A DNA stretch of 64,000 nt from Spirochaetota bacterium (GCA_017999915.1 JAGNKX010000005.1:246667-310666), one strand, 5' to 3'. Positions 1-8,679 are shown, counted from the first letter of the stretch. Notes: generated by a model not told the origin, from the sequence alone. Made by a program: numbers and translations.

Positions 1-93
1 GGTATTCTCCTGGGCCTCGCTCTTCCGGTCAGGCAGGATAAGGCAGCAGAGTGTTATCAGGAAAGCGGCCGATGCAGCCAGTATTTTTTTCAT
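1..93 (-). CDS. Exported protein, N-terminal fragment (runs off left edge)
   Basis: Only the first 31 codons are in the window. They read MKKILAASAAF followed by a hydrophobic stretch with two cysteines and then a charged segment (DRKSEAQ), which is a typical Sec signal peptide. A strong ribosome binding site, GGAGGAGTT, sits just upstream of the ATG at 93. The mature protein lies outside the window, so no function can be assigned. Three copies of the CCGATAACTATCGG repeat lie 85-140 bases upstream of its start. Confidence 0.7.
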   Translation of the reverse strand, partial: MKKILAASAAFLITLCCLILPDRKSEAQENT

Positions 94-177
94 GGGAACT
101 CCTCCATGTTTGCTGATGCAAAGATTGGCCTTTATTTTCAGCAATTGTCAAGATAAAAAACTGCTACGCTGCAGGCG

Positions 178-233
178 CCGATAACTATCGGCCATTCACC
201 GATAACTATCGGCCTCCCACCGATAACTATCGG
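178..233. repeat. Triple array of CCGATAACTATCGG, 21-bp period
   Basis: Exact 14-bp copies occur at 178-191, 199-212 and 220-233. Their starts are exactly 21 bp apart, which is two helical turns, and they are separated by 7-bp spacers of different sequence. The unit is two 6-bp inverted arms (CCGATA/TATCGG) around AC. Phased inverted repeats 5' of a gene suggest a protein-binding array; this is inference. Confidence 0.85.
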
Positions 234-292
234 TTGTTTGATACCCGGAACCCCGGGATGGGGATAGCCCGTGACACGGGCCGGACTATTTT

Positions 293-333
293 AAAAGGGA
301 GGGGGGTGTCAACACGGACACCCCCTCCCTTTT
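293..333. terminator. Strong hairpin, probable bidirectional terminator
   Basis: The arms AAAAGGGAGG...TGTC (293-310) and GACA...CTCCCTTTT (317-333) pair almost perfectly, with a single G bulge and a 6-nt loop. The arm ends are A-rich and T-rich, so either strand gives a stem followed by Ts. It lies downstream of the leftward operon that ends at 627. Confidence 0.6.
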
Positions 334-626
334 GATCCCACCCCCCGTGCCGCCTCAAGCGCCGGCGGAGGCTTTGGCGCTTAACTCGCCCTCATTCACT
401 CCGCTCCGCTCCGTTCGGTGAGGGCTCAGACAACAAGCGCCTATCAGTGTCCGCCCTGCGGGCGGACGTTTGAGGGCCTCAATGCATCATGGTCTTTTTT
501 ACCCTGGCGCCTGGATCATCGGCTGATGAATTCGAAAACAGTAGGAAACGGGGCGAGGGATTTGGATTGAAGCTCAAATCAGCCGGAGGGTGGTACCTGG
601 CGGCAGAAAAGGCCGCCGCCACCGAC

Positions 627-2084
627 TCAATACCGGAGCACGCGGTGGTTATCCCAGTCGGTAATATATACCCTATCTGAATAAACAGCTATACCCCAGG
701 GATGGTATAAGCTTGTAGCGGTGGGAGAAGCAGCTCCAGCCCCCTGATTGATGGCAGCGGATGTTAAGCTACCACCCTGGCCATAAACCCCAGTTGCGGT
801 CACACTGGTTCCCCAGTAATGCAGTACACGATTGTTGTTATGATCAGCAATATAGACACCACTCGCATCAAGCGCAACACCTGTCGGGCCATTCAAACCT
901 GTTGCGCTAGTAGAGGATCCGTTCGAGGTAAAATTTGTTCCTGAAGCACCCTGACCATAGACCCGCGTCGCAGTCGTGCTGGTCCCTTCATAATACAGAA
1001 CCCGATGATTCTGGTAATCAGCGATATATATACCACCTGCATCAACCGCTAATCCGCAAGGATAATACAAACTACTGGCGCTGATGCCGCCTTTATTATC
1101 GTTACTGGTTGCGAAATTACCGCCCTGACCATAAACACGGGTCGCCGTCGTGCTAGTTCCAGCATAATATAGAACTCGATTGTTCCCCGCATCAGCGATA
1201 TAAATCCCAACTCCGTCCGTCGCTATTGCATAAGGAATATATAAACCGCTTTCAGCTAAACTAGGATAATTTAAAGCTTGAGTTGTAAAATCACCTCCCT
1301 GGCCATAAACCCGCGTTGCTGTTGTACTGTCCCATTCAAAAAACAGCAAACGGTGGTTATTGGGATCAGTTATATATACATCGCCCGCATAAATCGCTAC
1401 AGAATATGGGTCACTCATGCTTGCAGCGCTGACGCCGCCGTTATTATTAATAGCAGTTGAGAAACTGCCGCCCTGACCATAGACCAAAGATGCTTCTGTA
1501 CTATTCCCTGCATAATATAATACTCGATAATTCCGACTGTCAGCTATATAAACACCATGATCATTAATTGCAATGCTTGCCGGCCTAACTAAACTTTTTG
1601 CACTTATACCGTCTTTATTGGGGTTTGATGTTGTAAAATCACCCCCCTGCCCGTACACTGCCACCGCGATCGGATTATAGGGCATCCGTGTCGCCTGCTT
1701 CACCGAATACCCCATGGCGTTCCGGGCCACTACTATTATGCGATATGTTTTATTCATATCCAGGCCGGCGAAGACAAATCCCCCGGCCGCGGTATCGAGG
1801 GAGCCCTGGGTATAGATTCCGGACACTTCATGGCCGGTAACGCTTATTTCGCCGTCAATGCCGCAGTAGACGGCAATGGTCGTGTCAAGGTGCCCGTCAG
1901 TGGCCAGGGTCGGCCGCGGAACCAGGATTGAGCCGGAATCCGCTAACGGCCCCAGGTCGTTCAGCGCCGGCGGCGCCAAAAGAATGATCCCCATGTTTTT
2001 AAACACGCCGGTGTAGAGGTCGCCGCAGGCCAGGACAGGCCAGATCAGGACCGCCACCAGTAATAATTTCATGAAGGTTTTCAT
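627..2084 (-). CDS. NHL-repeat beta-propeller lipoprotein
   Basis: Predicted surface or periplasmic lipoprotein of about 485 residues. The start MKTFMKLLLVAVL is preferred because GGGGGCGG precedes it and it opens a signal peptide ending in the lipobox V-L-A-C (Cys20). Residues 65-140 resemble an Fn3-like domain. From about residue 143 there are six tandem repeats of about 57 residues, each opening VYGQG and carrying a core of the type GVYIADxxNxRVLYY. This is the NHL pattern, and six copies fit a six-bladed propeller used for protein or ligand binding. The repeat section is more AT-rich than its neighbours. It is the last gene of a five-gene leftward operon, 22 bp after the preceding barrel gene. 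Ligand unknown. Confidence 0.85.
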   Translation of the reverse strand: MKTFMKLLLVAVLIWPVLACGDLYTGVFKNMGIILLAPPALNDLGPLADSGSILVPRPTLATDGHLDTTIAVYCGIDGEISVTGHEVSGIYTQGSLDTAAGGFVFAGLDMNKTYRIIVVARNAMGYSVKQATRMPYNPIAVAVYGQGGDFTTSNPNKDGISAKSLVRPASIAINDHGVYIADSRNYRVLYYAGNSTEASLVYGQGGSFSTAINNNGGVSAASMSDPYSVAIYAGDVYITDPNNHRLLFFEWDSTTATRVYGQGGDFTTQALNYPSLAESGLYIPYAIATDGVGIYIADAGNNRVLYYAGTSTTATRVYGQGGNFATSNDNKGGISASSLYYPCGLAVDAGGIYIADYQNHRVLYYEGTSTTATRVYGQGASGTNFTSNGSSTSATGLNGPTGVALDASGVYIADHNNNRVLHYWGTSVTATGVYGQGGSLTSAAINQGAGAASPTATSLYHPWGIAVYSDRVYITDWDNHRVLRY

Positions 2085-2106
2085 TACACCGCCCCCGCAC
2101 AAATCG

Positions 2107-3909
2107 TTAAAACCTGAACCCGATGGCACCGGTCAGGCTTATAAAATCCATGAGACCTTTATTCTCGATAATGCCGCCGTACCGGGCGCCGGCGCGCAGC
2201 AGCAGGAATTTCTTTATGATGAAGGTGCAGTCCAGGCCCGCGGCGAACATGGGCTCCACCTGGCTCCTTGTCCGGTAGCGCTGGAACAGCAGCGACTCCA
2301 CCAGACCTTCCATGAACACGCTCCGGTCAGCCCTGTTCCAGCTCCCGCCCATGGCGATCGACGGGTCCAGGGAGAACCACCGGGTGAGCTGTATCCGGTA
2401 GGATATCTTCCCCATGAAGGGGACCATGGCGGTGAAGGTGGACTTGCCGGTCTTGCCTTCCAGGTATGAATATCCCGTCTCAATCCCCAGGCCGAGTCCG
2501 TCCAGGAAGAGGTTGTCCACCCCGACGTAGAGGGCCACGCCGTAGCCCGGCTTATAGAGGCGCCCGAAATCGCGCAGGGGCACCACGCACCCTGACCGGG
2601 CGGTGAACACGGTGTAGCGCAGAAGGCCGGTGGAAACCGGGTAGCTGTCCTCCGACTCCATGCCCCGCACGTCAATAGAGCGCACCGTGAAGGTCTCTTT
2701 CTTTGCCGGCGATAGGTTCTTAACCGCGAAGTCCGTCCTTTCCGTGGCGCCGATGGCCCTGAATCCACCGCCTTCCCTGCGGTACACGCGGTAGCCGGCT
2801 ATCCTCCTGAATTCGTCCTTTACCTCGCCCCAGGTTATAATGGCCGAGAGCTCCTTTGCGTCCTTCGACAACTCCTTCTTGCAGGTCACGGGGTAAGGAT
2901 AGGCGGGACGGCTCACGCCGGTATTGAAGGCAATCTCCGCCCCGGAATCCGATTCATCCTTCGTGTTGTCCACGGAGGTCACGATGACGCCGTACTGGGT
3001 GCTGTCCCTGAGGCCCTTTATCTGGAACACGCTCTCCGAGGTCCTGCCTACAAGCCGGTACCCCGATGGAATCTTCACCTTCCCGGCCGGTACCGCCTCT
3101 TTCGAACCGCCGTCCTTCCCGGGAACATCGAAGGTCTTCAGGTAGACATTGTAATCGCTGATGACGCCGCCGCAGGGGTCCTCCGCCCTCTCCCAGGCCA
3201 GGTGCGCGGTATAGACCCGGTCCCGGTCCGAGGCCATCTTCGCTATCCTCACGCCCCCGGGCGGGACCGGCCTCCCCTTTTCCGTCACGATCCTGATCTC
3301 GTTGCTCGGGAGGGACTCATAATTGTCCCGGTCCACCGCTGTCACCCTGGCCAGGTATTCCATGTTGCAATTGAGGCCGGTCACCCGGAACCTTGTTCCC
3401 AGGCTTGTCCCCGCCTCCCGGTACTGGCCGCCCCTGGGGCTGACGTATATTTTGTATTTTTTCACCGGGTTATAGGGCGGTTTCCAGGCAAGGTCCACGT
3501 GCTTCTGGGAGACTCTGCCGTTCAGGCCCGTGGGATTTTTCCGCGCCATGAAGAGCACGTCCTCCCTCCTGATCACGATCTCCTTCGGCGAGGTGATATC
3601 GGTCCGCACCGTGTACGCTTCCTGGTCCTCATCCACGATGTAGGCCTCCAGGACCTTGCCGTCGGTCTTGTTGATGTAAACCTTGCCCATGTAGACCCGG
3701 GTGAATAGGATGCGGAGCACCGCGCCCCGGGCAAAGACCGTGACGGAGCCGTCACTCTTTTTCACGGTTACGGCCGCCGGCGTCTCGTTCAGGATCTTCC
3801 CCTCGATGATGCGTCCGTCTCGGAGAAACACGAATTCCGCCCCGGCCCGGCTGATCCCCGCCAGGAGGACCGCGATGATCGTTATACCGATAACTATCGT
3901 TCTTTTCAT
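2107..3909 (-). CDS. Fn3-domain outer-membrane beta-barrel protein (copy B)
   Basis: About 600 residues. MKRTIVIGITI is chosen as start because it opens the signal peptide; an upstream in-frame ATG at 3951 would add 14 polar residues. After the signal come two small beta domains with the pattern FLRDGRIIEGKI (about 25-75) and INKTDGKVLEAYI (76-130), then three Fn3-like domains (about 135-215, 220-325, 330-425), each ending near a TxVDRDN/ESLPSNE type strand. A C-terminal domain of about 160 residues of alternating strands ends in Phe, as beta-barrels do. It is a paralogue of 5460-6911 with one more Fn3 domain and is sandwiched between two propeller lipoprotein genes. Part of its signal peptide is encoded by the 14-bp repeat. 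Confidence 0.8.
   Translation of the reverse strand: MKRTIVIGITIIAVLLAGISRAGAEFVFLRDGRIIEGKILNETPAAVTVKKSDGSVTVFARGAVLRILFTRVYMGKVYINKTDGKVLEAYIVDEDQEAYTVRTDITSPKEIVIRREDVLFMARKNPTGLNGRVSQKHVDLAWKPPYNPVKKYKIYVSPRGGQYREAGTSLGTRFRVTGLNCNMEYLARVTAVDRDNYESLPSNEIRIVTEKGRPVPPGGVRIAKMASDRDRVYTAHLAWERAEDPCGGVISDYNVYLKTFDVPGKDGGSKEAVPAGKVKIPSGYRLVGRTSESVFQIKGLRDSTQYGVIVTSVDNTKDESDSGAEIAFNTGVSRPAYPYPVTCKKELSKDAKELSAIITWGEVKDEFRRIAGYRVYRREGGGFRAIGATERTDFAVKNLSPAKKETFTVRSIDVRGMESEDSYPVSTGLLRYTVFTARSGCVVPLRDFGRLYKPGYGVALYVGVDNLFLDGLGLGIETGYSYLEGKTGKSTFTAMVPFMGKISYRIQLTRWFSLDPSIAMGGSWNRADRSVFMEGLVESLLFQRYRTRSQVEPMFAAGLDCTFIIKKFLLLRAGARYGGIIENKGLMDFISLTGAIGFRF
3887..3900. repeat. CCGATAACTATCG(T) repeat inside a signal peptide
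   Basis: Matches 13 of the 14 repeat positions. On the coding (minus) strand it covers nucleotides 10-23 of the barrel gene starting at 3909 and is read as the codons for T-I-V-I-G, inside the hydrophobic core of the signal peptide. Confidence 0.75.
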
Positions 3910-3965
3910 AGATAATTCCGTCTCAATGCTGATGGAGAGGCCTCGCGGCATCCCGTCATTGCCTT

Positions 3966-5444
3966 TCAGTACAGGAACGGCAGGATTTCCTGGTAAAAAT
4001 TTCTGTATTCGCTTTTATAGATATGCTTGTAGCCGCCATATGTCTGGTCCCACACTATAATGGTCTCTCCGCTGTTGTTCATTGCCGCGAATGGTACATT
4101 CGCCGATGTTTCTGAAGGGACCTCGGAATCTATGTTTTCAATCAAAAGGTCAGATGGATATTTCCAGGAGCCATTGCGGTACTCGGCTTTGTATATATGA
4201 TAATTGCTTCCATCATCCTGTCTCCATGCTATAACAGCGTCGTTCCCTCCCATGGCCACAGATGGATTTGTCGCACTTCCATTGTCAGGATCGATGTGAT
4301 CATCAATGCCAGGCCTGCTCCAGGCGCCGTTGCGATAATCTGCTTTCTGTATATGACTTATGCCGTGTATTGTCCTAGTCCAGGCGACAACTGCATTGCC
4401 ATTCCGGTCCATGGCTATCTGCGGGCTTAAACCGCCATCTACGCCCGTACCGGCATCGTCAAGTCGATTATCGTCATCACTGGCCGGATGGTCCCAGTTG
4501 CTGCCATTGTAGTAACTGTAGAATATTCTATTTAGAGAACCACCCGTCTGCTGTTGCCATGCAACAAGAGCCGATCCGTTATCGCTCATTGCAACTTTAG
4601 GAATAAATGCACCATTAAAATCACCGCCGCTGTAACTGATCTTAATGGGACCGGACCATGATGCGCCCCGGTACTCGTTCATGTATGTTTGCAAAGCTGA
4701 ACCGTCACTCTGTTGCCAGGCGATGACAGCATTGCCCTGTTTGTCAATGGCAACCTGAAGACATGATGCATGGTTGGGACCTGAACTCATTGGTCCAATG
4801 GGGGAACCAGGATCCAAAACACCATTATGAATCTCTCTTCTATAAATTTGGTAAATTCCGCCGTTCATTTGAGTAAATACAATATACCCATTGCCGTTAG
4901 CGTTCAAGGCTGAGGCGATCTCTTCGGTAGGAGCAGTCGAAATCGTCTCCATGGTACCCCGAACACCGTTATTGAACAACAGCAACCTGGCAAATGTCCC
5001 ATCATAATCATTTTGCACCCACGCAATAACTGCAGTACCATTATCGCATATGGACACAGTGTGATTATCAATTGGATCGGCTGTTGCACTGTTTAACTTA
5101 TCATTATCAAAATCACAGGGATGAATCCATCTCCCATTTCGATATTCACTTTTAAAAATGCTGTTATTGCCACTATCAGGCTTCGATAGCCATGTAATGA
5201 CGGCATTACCGCTGCTATCAACAACAACCATCGGTTTTTCAGAAGTTGGTTTTTTTAATACTGAATCACAATCTATATTATCCGCATCCAGGTTCGCCGG
5301 ATGTGCCCAACTGAAAGGATATTGTATCAGAAAACTATATCCCCTCTTCACCAACCCCGTGTTCAGATCATCGCACCCTGCCGCCAGCAGCGCCGATATG
5401 GCCATCATACCGATAACTATCGGTCTTACTATATTTACATTCAT
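3966..5444 (-). CDS. Repeat lipoprotein, probable 7-8 bladed beta-propeller
   Basis: 492 residues with the lipobox L-A-A-G-C (Cys24) after a signal peptide. Eight repeats of about 52 residues follow. Each has a core like NGNAVIAWxQ and then, after a gap, YRNGxW, giving a regular beta pattern with conserved Trp. The family has no name that I recognise, but the spacing fits a propeller. GGGAG precedes the ATG at 5444, and the gap to the upstream barrel gene is only 15 bp, so the two are co-transcribed and may form a surface pair. Lower GC than the barrel genes. The 14-bp repeat lies in its signal peptide. Confidence 0.8.
   Translation of the reverse strand: MNVNIVRPIVIGMMAISALLAAGCDDLNTGLVKRGYSFLIQYPFSWAHPANLDADNIDCDSVLKKPTSEKPMVVVDSSGNAVITWLSKPDSGNNSIFKSEYRNGRWIHPCDFDNDKLNSATADPIDNHTVSICDNGTAVIAWVQNDYDGTFARLLLFNNGVRGTMETISTAPTEEIASALNANGNGYIVFTQMNGGIYQIYRREIHNGVLDPGSPIGPMSSGPNHASCLQVAIDKQGNAVIAWQQSDGSALQTYMNEYRGASWSGPIKISYSGGDFNGAFIPKVAMSDNGSALVAWQQQTGGSLNRIFYSYYNGSNWDHPASDDDNRLDDAGTGVDGGLSPQIAMDRNGNAVVAWTRTIHGISHIQKADYRNGAWSRPGIDDHIDPDNGSATNPSVAMGGNDAVIAWRQDDGSNYHIYKAEYRNGSWKYPSDLLIENIDSEVPSETSANVPFAAMNNSGETIIVWDQTYGGYKHIYKSEYRNFYQEILPFLY
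5410..5423. repeat. CCGATAACTATCGG repeat inside a lipoprotein signal peptide
   Basis: Exact 14-bp copy. It covers coding nucleotides 22-35 of the lipoprotein starting at 5444 and is read as P-I-V-I-G. The codon phase is the same as in the copies at 3887 and 34470. Confidence 0.85.
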
Positions 5445-5459
5445 AGCGTCACACTCCCG

Positions 5460-6911
5460 TTAAAACGTTGCACCAGCCCCGGCGTAAAAGGACATGAAAT
5501 CCATCAAACCGCTCTTCTCTATGATGCCCCGGTAGTCCGCGCCGAACTCCAGCAGGGCAACATCTTTAAGGGTAAAGGAGCAGTTCACGCCGATAGAGAA
5601 CATCATCTGCACCGCGCCCTTCTCCTTGACCGGCGGCTTGAGGAACATGACCGCCGGTCCGGCGACCTCCGGCACGTACTTAACACGATCGTATACGCCG
5701 CCGAAGGCGGCGCGGGGGCCGATGGAAACCCAATCGGCAAGGGGCACGCGGCACGCGAAGGCGGCCATGAAGGGGACCATCCAGGCCGACTTGACATGGC
5801 GGGCCTTCCCAAATAAATAATAGAAACCTGTTTCAGCGCCGATATCAAGCCACCGGGTGAACAGATTTTTTCCGTATACGGCCAGGGAGCCTCCAAAACC
5901 GTGCCGGTAGAGTTTCCCGTAGTCGCGGATGGGAAGGATATAGCCCCCCCGCGCCGAGATGATGGCCCCGGGAATCAGGTCCGTGGAGACTACGGCGCTA
6001 TTCACCGACTCAACGTTCCGATCGTCCACGGAGCGGAGCACGAACCGGTGCTTGTCCAGCGGGTCCAGGTTCTTCAGGTCCCATTCGGTTTTTTTAGTCG
6101 CGCCCACCAGGGTATAGCCCTTCGCTCCCCTCCGATAGAGGCGGTAATCGGTGATGGATCCACCGCAGGGGTCCTTTGCCCTGTCCCAGGCGATCCGCGC
6201 GTTGAAGGGCTTTTTCTTGTCAGGCCGCGTCACCTTCATGGACACGCTTCCCGGCGGGAGCGGCTCGCCCTTCAGGGTAGTGAAATGGACCTCGTTGCTC
6301 GGCAGGGACTCGTAGTTGTCCCGGTCCACCGCTGTCACGTATGTTGAATAGGTGCCGTTGCACGCAAGGCCCGAGACGCGATATCTGGCGAAAAGGGATG
6401 TGCCGTCGAGACGGTACTCGCCGCCCCGGGGCCGGATGTACACCTTGTAGTGTTTGACCGGGTTGAAGGGCGCGAGCCAGGCCAGGTCCACGTGGCGCTG
6501 GGCGACCTTCTCCTTCAGGGCCGAGGGGTTCTTCCGCGCCATGAATAGCACGTCCTGGCGCCTGATCACCATTTCCTTTGTCGAATTCAGGTCGGTCCGC
6601 ACCGTGTACGTTTCCCGGTCCTCGTCCACGATAAAGGCCTCCACCACCTTGCCGTCGGTCCGGTGGATGTAGACCTTCCCCATGTACACGTCGGTATAGA
6701 GGATGCGGAGCACCGCGCCGCGGCCGAACACGGCCGTGGATCCGTCCCTCTTCTTCACGGTCACGGCGGCGGGCGTCTCGTTCAGTATCTTCCCCTCGAC
6801 GATGCGTCCGTCGCGGAGAAACACCACTTCGGCGCTGGCCTGGAAAACGGCGGCGCAGGTCATCAGCGCCGCTGCCGTTACGGCAGCGGCCAGTCTGGAA
6901 TCAATTTTCAT
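5460..6911 (-). CDS. Fn3-domain outer-membrane beta-barrel protein (copy A)
   Basis: 483 residues with a classical signal peptide (ends VFQASA). It has two small DGR/DGK beta domains (about 28-80 and 81-135), two Fn3-like domains (about 140-225 and 230-320) and a C-terminal barrel-like domain of about 160 residues ending in an aromatic residue. Large parts align by eye with the 2107-3909 protein, including FLRDGRI.EGKILNETPAAV, so the pair arose by duplication. It sits second in the operon, after the FecR lipoprotein, and is followed at 15 bp by its propeller lipoprotein. Fn3 domains could project into the periplasm or outside; orientation is not determined. Confidence 0.8.
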   Translation of the reverse strand: MKIDSRLAAAVTAAALMTCAAVFQASAEVVFLRDGRIVEGKILNETPAAVTVKKRDGSTAVFGRGAVLRILYTDVYMGKVYIHRTDGKVVEAFIVDEDRETYTVRTDLNSTKEMVIRRQDVLFMARKNPSALKEKVAQRHVDLAWLAPFNPVKHYKVYIRPRGGEYRLDGTSLFARYRVSGLACNGTYSTYVTAVDRDNYESLPSNEVHFTTLKGEPLPPGSVSMKVTRPDKKKPFNARIAWDRAKDPCGGSITDYRLYRRGAKGYTLVGATKKTEWDLKNLDPLDKHRFVLRSVDDRNVESVNSAVVSTDLIPGAIISARGGYILPIRDYGKLYRHGFGGSLAVYGKNLFTRWLDIGAETGFYYLFGKARHVKSAWMVPFMAAFACRVPLADWVSIGPRAAFGGVYDRVKYVPEVAGPAVMFLKPPVKEKGAVQMMFSIGVNCSFTLKDVALLEFGADYRGIIEKSGLMDFMSFYAGAGATF

Positions 6912-6979
6912 GTGAATTTTTTCTTCGATTAACCAACGTATATTTCAATGAATCTCGGCGATGCGAAGGACCCGCGGCC

Positions 6980-7846
6980 CTATTGCACCCGGGTGTTCCT
7001 TATCTTCTTCTCCGGCACGGTAATGACGCCGCCCGTGGTCAGGATCGTATACACCGCGCCGCGCGACAGGATTACGCCGGTCAGCACCCTGCCGTCATAG
7101 AGCGTAACGGTGTCGGTGCGGCCGTACTTGGCCTTCATCTCCACCAGGGTCGACTCCGGCATGGCGTCACGGCCCAGGAGCGGCGTCAGGATGTCCCGGA
7201 TCTCCTTCTCTGTTTTTCCCTCCAGGCCGTAAATGAGCGGAACGGCCGCTATCTTCTCCAGCTCCTTGTCTTCAGCGTCGGATATGGCGCGGATCACCGC
7301 CTTGTCAGTGTACACGAAGGCCTTACCCTCGCCCACGGACTCGCGCTGAGCCGTTCCGGTCACGGTCACCTCGACGATGCCTTTCCGCACCGCCACGACC
7401 GACTCGCCCGCCCTGGCGGATACGCTGTACTCTGTGCCGCGCACCGAGGCCGTGAGGGTCGCCGTCTTCGCCGAATAGGAATCTCCCTTGGAGAGCTTCT
7501 TCACCGCGGAAAGGGCCTTGCCTTCCTTCACAATAAGCTCGCGGTTCTTCGGACTGAGAAGAGTTTTCATCTCCACCGTGGTGCTTTCCATGATGCGGAT
7601 GACCGTGGAATCGGCAACCTGGAGCAGGATAAAGGCGCCGGGACCGGTGGAGATCACGTCACCGTCGTTGATCTGCATCTTTACGGCCGGCTTCAGGGCC
7701 GCCCCGCTGCGGAGCACATCCACCTTACCCATGTAAAAAGTTACCACTGTACGGTCTGAGCTCCTGCTGCATGAAGCAAGGATCCCCACCGTCAATGCGG
7801 CGATCACAGCGATGACAAATATGCGTAACGCACGGCCATTTTTCAT
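6980..7846 (-). CDS. FecR-domain lipoprotein
   Basis: 288 residues. ATG at 7846 is preferred over GTG at 7861 because AAGAGG lies at good spacing before it. Signal peptide with lipobox I-L-A-S-C (Cys26). Residues about 35-185 match the FecR-type pattern: a GxVxVxRxG strand, INDGDxISTG, ADSTVIRI, then TxTASVRGTEYSV. FecR domains are known as periplasmic signalling or peptidoglycan-associated modules; here there is no sigma factor nearby. The C-terminal about 45 residues (VTLYDGRVLTGVILSRG) resemble the small DGR domain at the N-terminus of the two barrel proteins downstream, which ties the three proteins together. First gene of the leftward operon. Confidence 0.8.
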   Translation of the reverse strand: MKNGRALRIFVIAVIAALTVGILASCSRSSDRTVVTFYMGKVDVLRSGAALKPAVKMQINDGDVISTGPGAFILLQVADSTVIRIMESTTVEMKTLLSPKNRELIVKEGKALSAVKKLSKGDSYSAKTATLTASVRGTEYSVSARAGESVVAVRKGIVEVTVTGTAQRESVGEGKAFVYTDKAVIRAISDAEDKELEKIAAVPLIYGLEGKTEKEIRDILTPLLGRDAMPESTLVEMKAKYGRTDTVTLYDGRVLTGVILSRGAVYTILTTGGVITVPEKKIRNTRVQ

Positions 7847-7917
7847 ACAATACCTCTTCACGGCAACAATTGATAAAGATTAATTTGACATTTGGAAAAA
7901 ATTATTGATTTGAGTCC

Positions 7918-7946
7918 AGCTTAGATAGGAATGAAGGTAGTGTCAA
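7918..7946 (-). promoter_or_regulatory. Candidate sigma70 promoter of the FecR/propeller operon
   Basis: On the minus strand a perfect TTGACA (7946-7941) is followed after 17 bp by TAAGCT (7923-7918), which keeps the T-A---T positions of the -10 box. It would give a leader of about 65 nt before the ATG at 7846. Confidence 0.4.
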
Positions 7947-8198
7947 TAAAAATACAATGAGCGACTTCATCCATCCCGACATGACATTGATATACCCGGC
8001 ACCCTTCCGCCGGGTATTTACAAGCGCCCCTTAAGCCATTTCTTTCAATACATCAATATTGTTAATTCCAATTTTATTTTGAAAATGACCTCAGGGGAAC
8101 ATGCTAATTTTTAATTTTTTCGGGGTTCCCTTTTCTTGAAATTGAAAAGGCTCTTATATATATTATTAATGCCATTATGTCCATATACTAAAAATATG

Positions 8199-8226
8199 TT
8201 GACACTAAAACACCATGCTATAGTTT
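8199..8226 (+). promoter_or_regulatory. Candidate promoter of the tRNA-Met pair
   Basis: Perfect TTGACA at 8199-8204. The -10 is either TATAGT (8219-8224, 14-bp spacer) or TAGTTT (8221-8226, 16-bp spacer). The expected start site is a few bases before the tRNA at 8238, in an AT-rich stretch. Confidence 0.5.
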
Positions 8227-8237
8227 GACGGACAGAT

Positions 8238-8310
<73 letters not shown>

Positions 8311-8316
8311 ATAAAC

Positions 8317-8390
8317 GGCGAGGTAGCTCAGCTGGTTAGAGCACGCGGCTCATACCCGCGGCGTAGAGGGTTCGAATCCCTCCCTCGCTA
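8317..8390 (+). tRNA. tRNA-Met (CAT), elongator (tRNA-Ile2 not excluded)
   Basis: Full cloverleaf with acceptor GGCGAGG/CCTCGCT, anticodon stem CGCGG/CCGCG with loop CTCATAC, and T stem GAGGG/CCCTC. It lies 6 bp after the initiator tRNA, so both probably come from one transcript. A CAT anticodon could also belong to a lysidine-modified Ile2 tRNA; I cannot separate these from sequence alone. CCA is not encoded. Confidence 0.9.
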
Positions 8391-8411
8391 ATATTTTTAT
8401 CGCCCCTGCTT

Positions 8412-8678
8412 ATGGAAAACATAATCACTGCGCTGACATCCAACAAGATACTCCTCGTCATAGCGGTTATCATCAGCATCATCATTGTTCTGTCCGTCGT
8501 AAAGAAGCTCGTCAAGGTAGCGGTCGTGCTCCTGGCGCTGCTGATCCTCTACGCGGCATACCTGGTGTACACCGGCCAGAATGTCCCCAAGACAAAGCAG
8601 GAAGCGCTGCGCCATATGAACACGAAAATCGATGAAGTGAAAACTGGCGGGCTAAAAAAAATAAGGGACGGCAGATAG
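8412..8678 (+). CDS. Small inner-membrane protein
   Basis: 88 residues with two closely spaced hydrophobic segments (about 12-28 and 34-54, rich in I, V and L) and a basic, hydrophilic C-terminal tail of about 33 residues. It begins 21 bp after the tRNA, without a clear ribosome binding site, and could be co-transcribed with it. I do not recognise the family. It is convergent with the next gene, with 1 bp between the stop codons. Confidence 0.55.
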   Translation: MENIITALTSNKILLVIAVIISIIIVLSVVKKLVKVAVVLLALLILYAAYLVYTGQNVPKTKQEALRHMNTKIDEVKTGGLKKIRDGR

Positions 8679-8679
8679 G

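Larger units (their letters stand above)
94..626. other. Repeat-rich intergenic region without a convincing gene
   Basis: This 533-bp stretch holds the triple CCGATAACTATCGG array (178-233), a long G/C-rich hairpin (293-333), a perfect 8-bp stem with a 3-nt loop (GTCCGCCC/GGGCGGAC, 449-467), and a longer-range pair GCCCTCA/TGAGGGC (388-394 and 419-425). The small plus-strand reading frame at 489-680 overlaps the end of the NHL gene, lacks a ribosome binding site and has no recognisable features, so it is not called. Confidence 0.6.
7847..8237. other. AT-rich divergent intergenic region
   Basis: Between the FecR operon (leftward) and the tRNA pair (rightward). It carries candidate promoters for both, listed separately, and a hairpin ATACCCGGC/GCCGGGTAT (7992-8000 and 8009-8017, 8-nt loop) with no long T run. 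No coding potential was seen. Confidence 0.6.

Noticed and set aside
489..680. 63-codon plus-strand frame at the left end
   Set aside because: Overlaps the 3' end of the NHL lipoprotein gene, has no ribosome binding site and no protein-like pattern.
627..2084. NHL repeats as a DNA satellite or phase-variation cassette
   Set aside because: The repeats are well diverged at DNA level and remain in frame; they look like protein-level duplication rather than active slippage.
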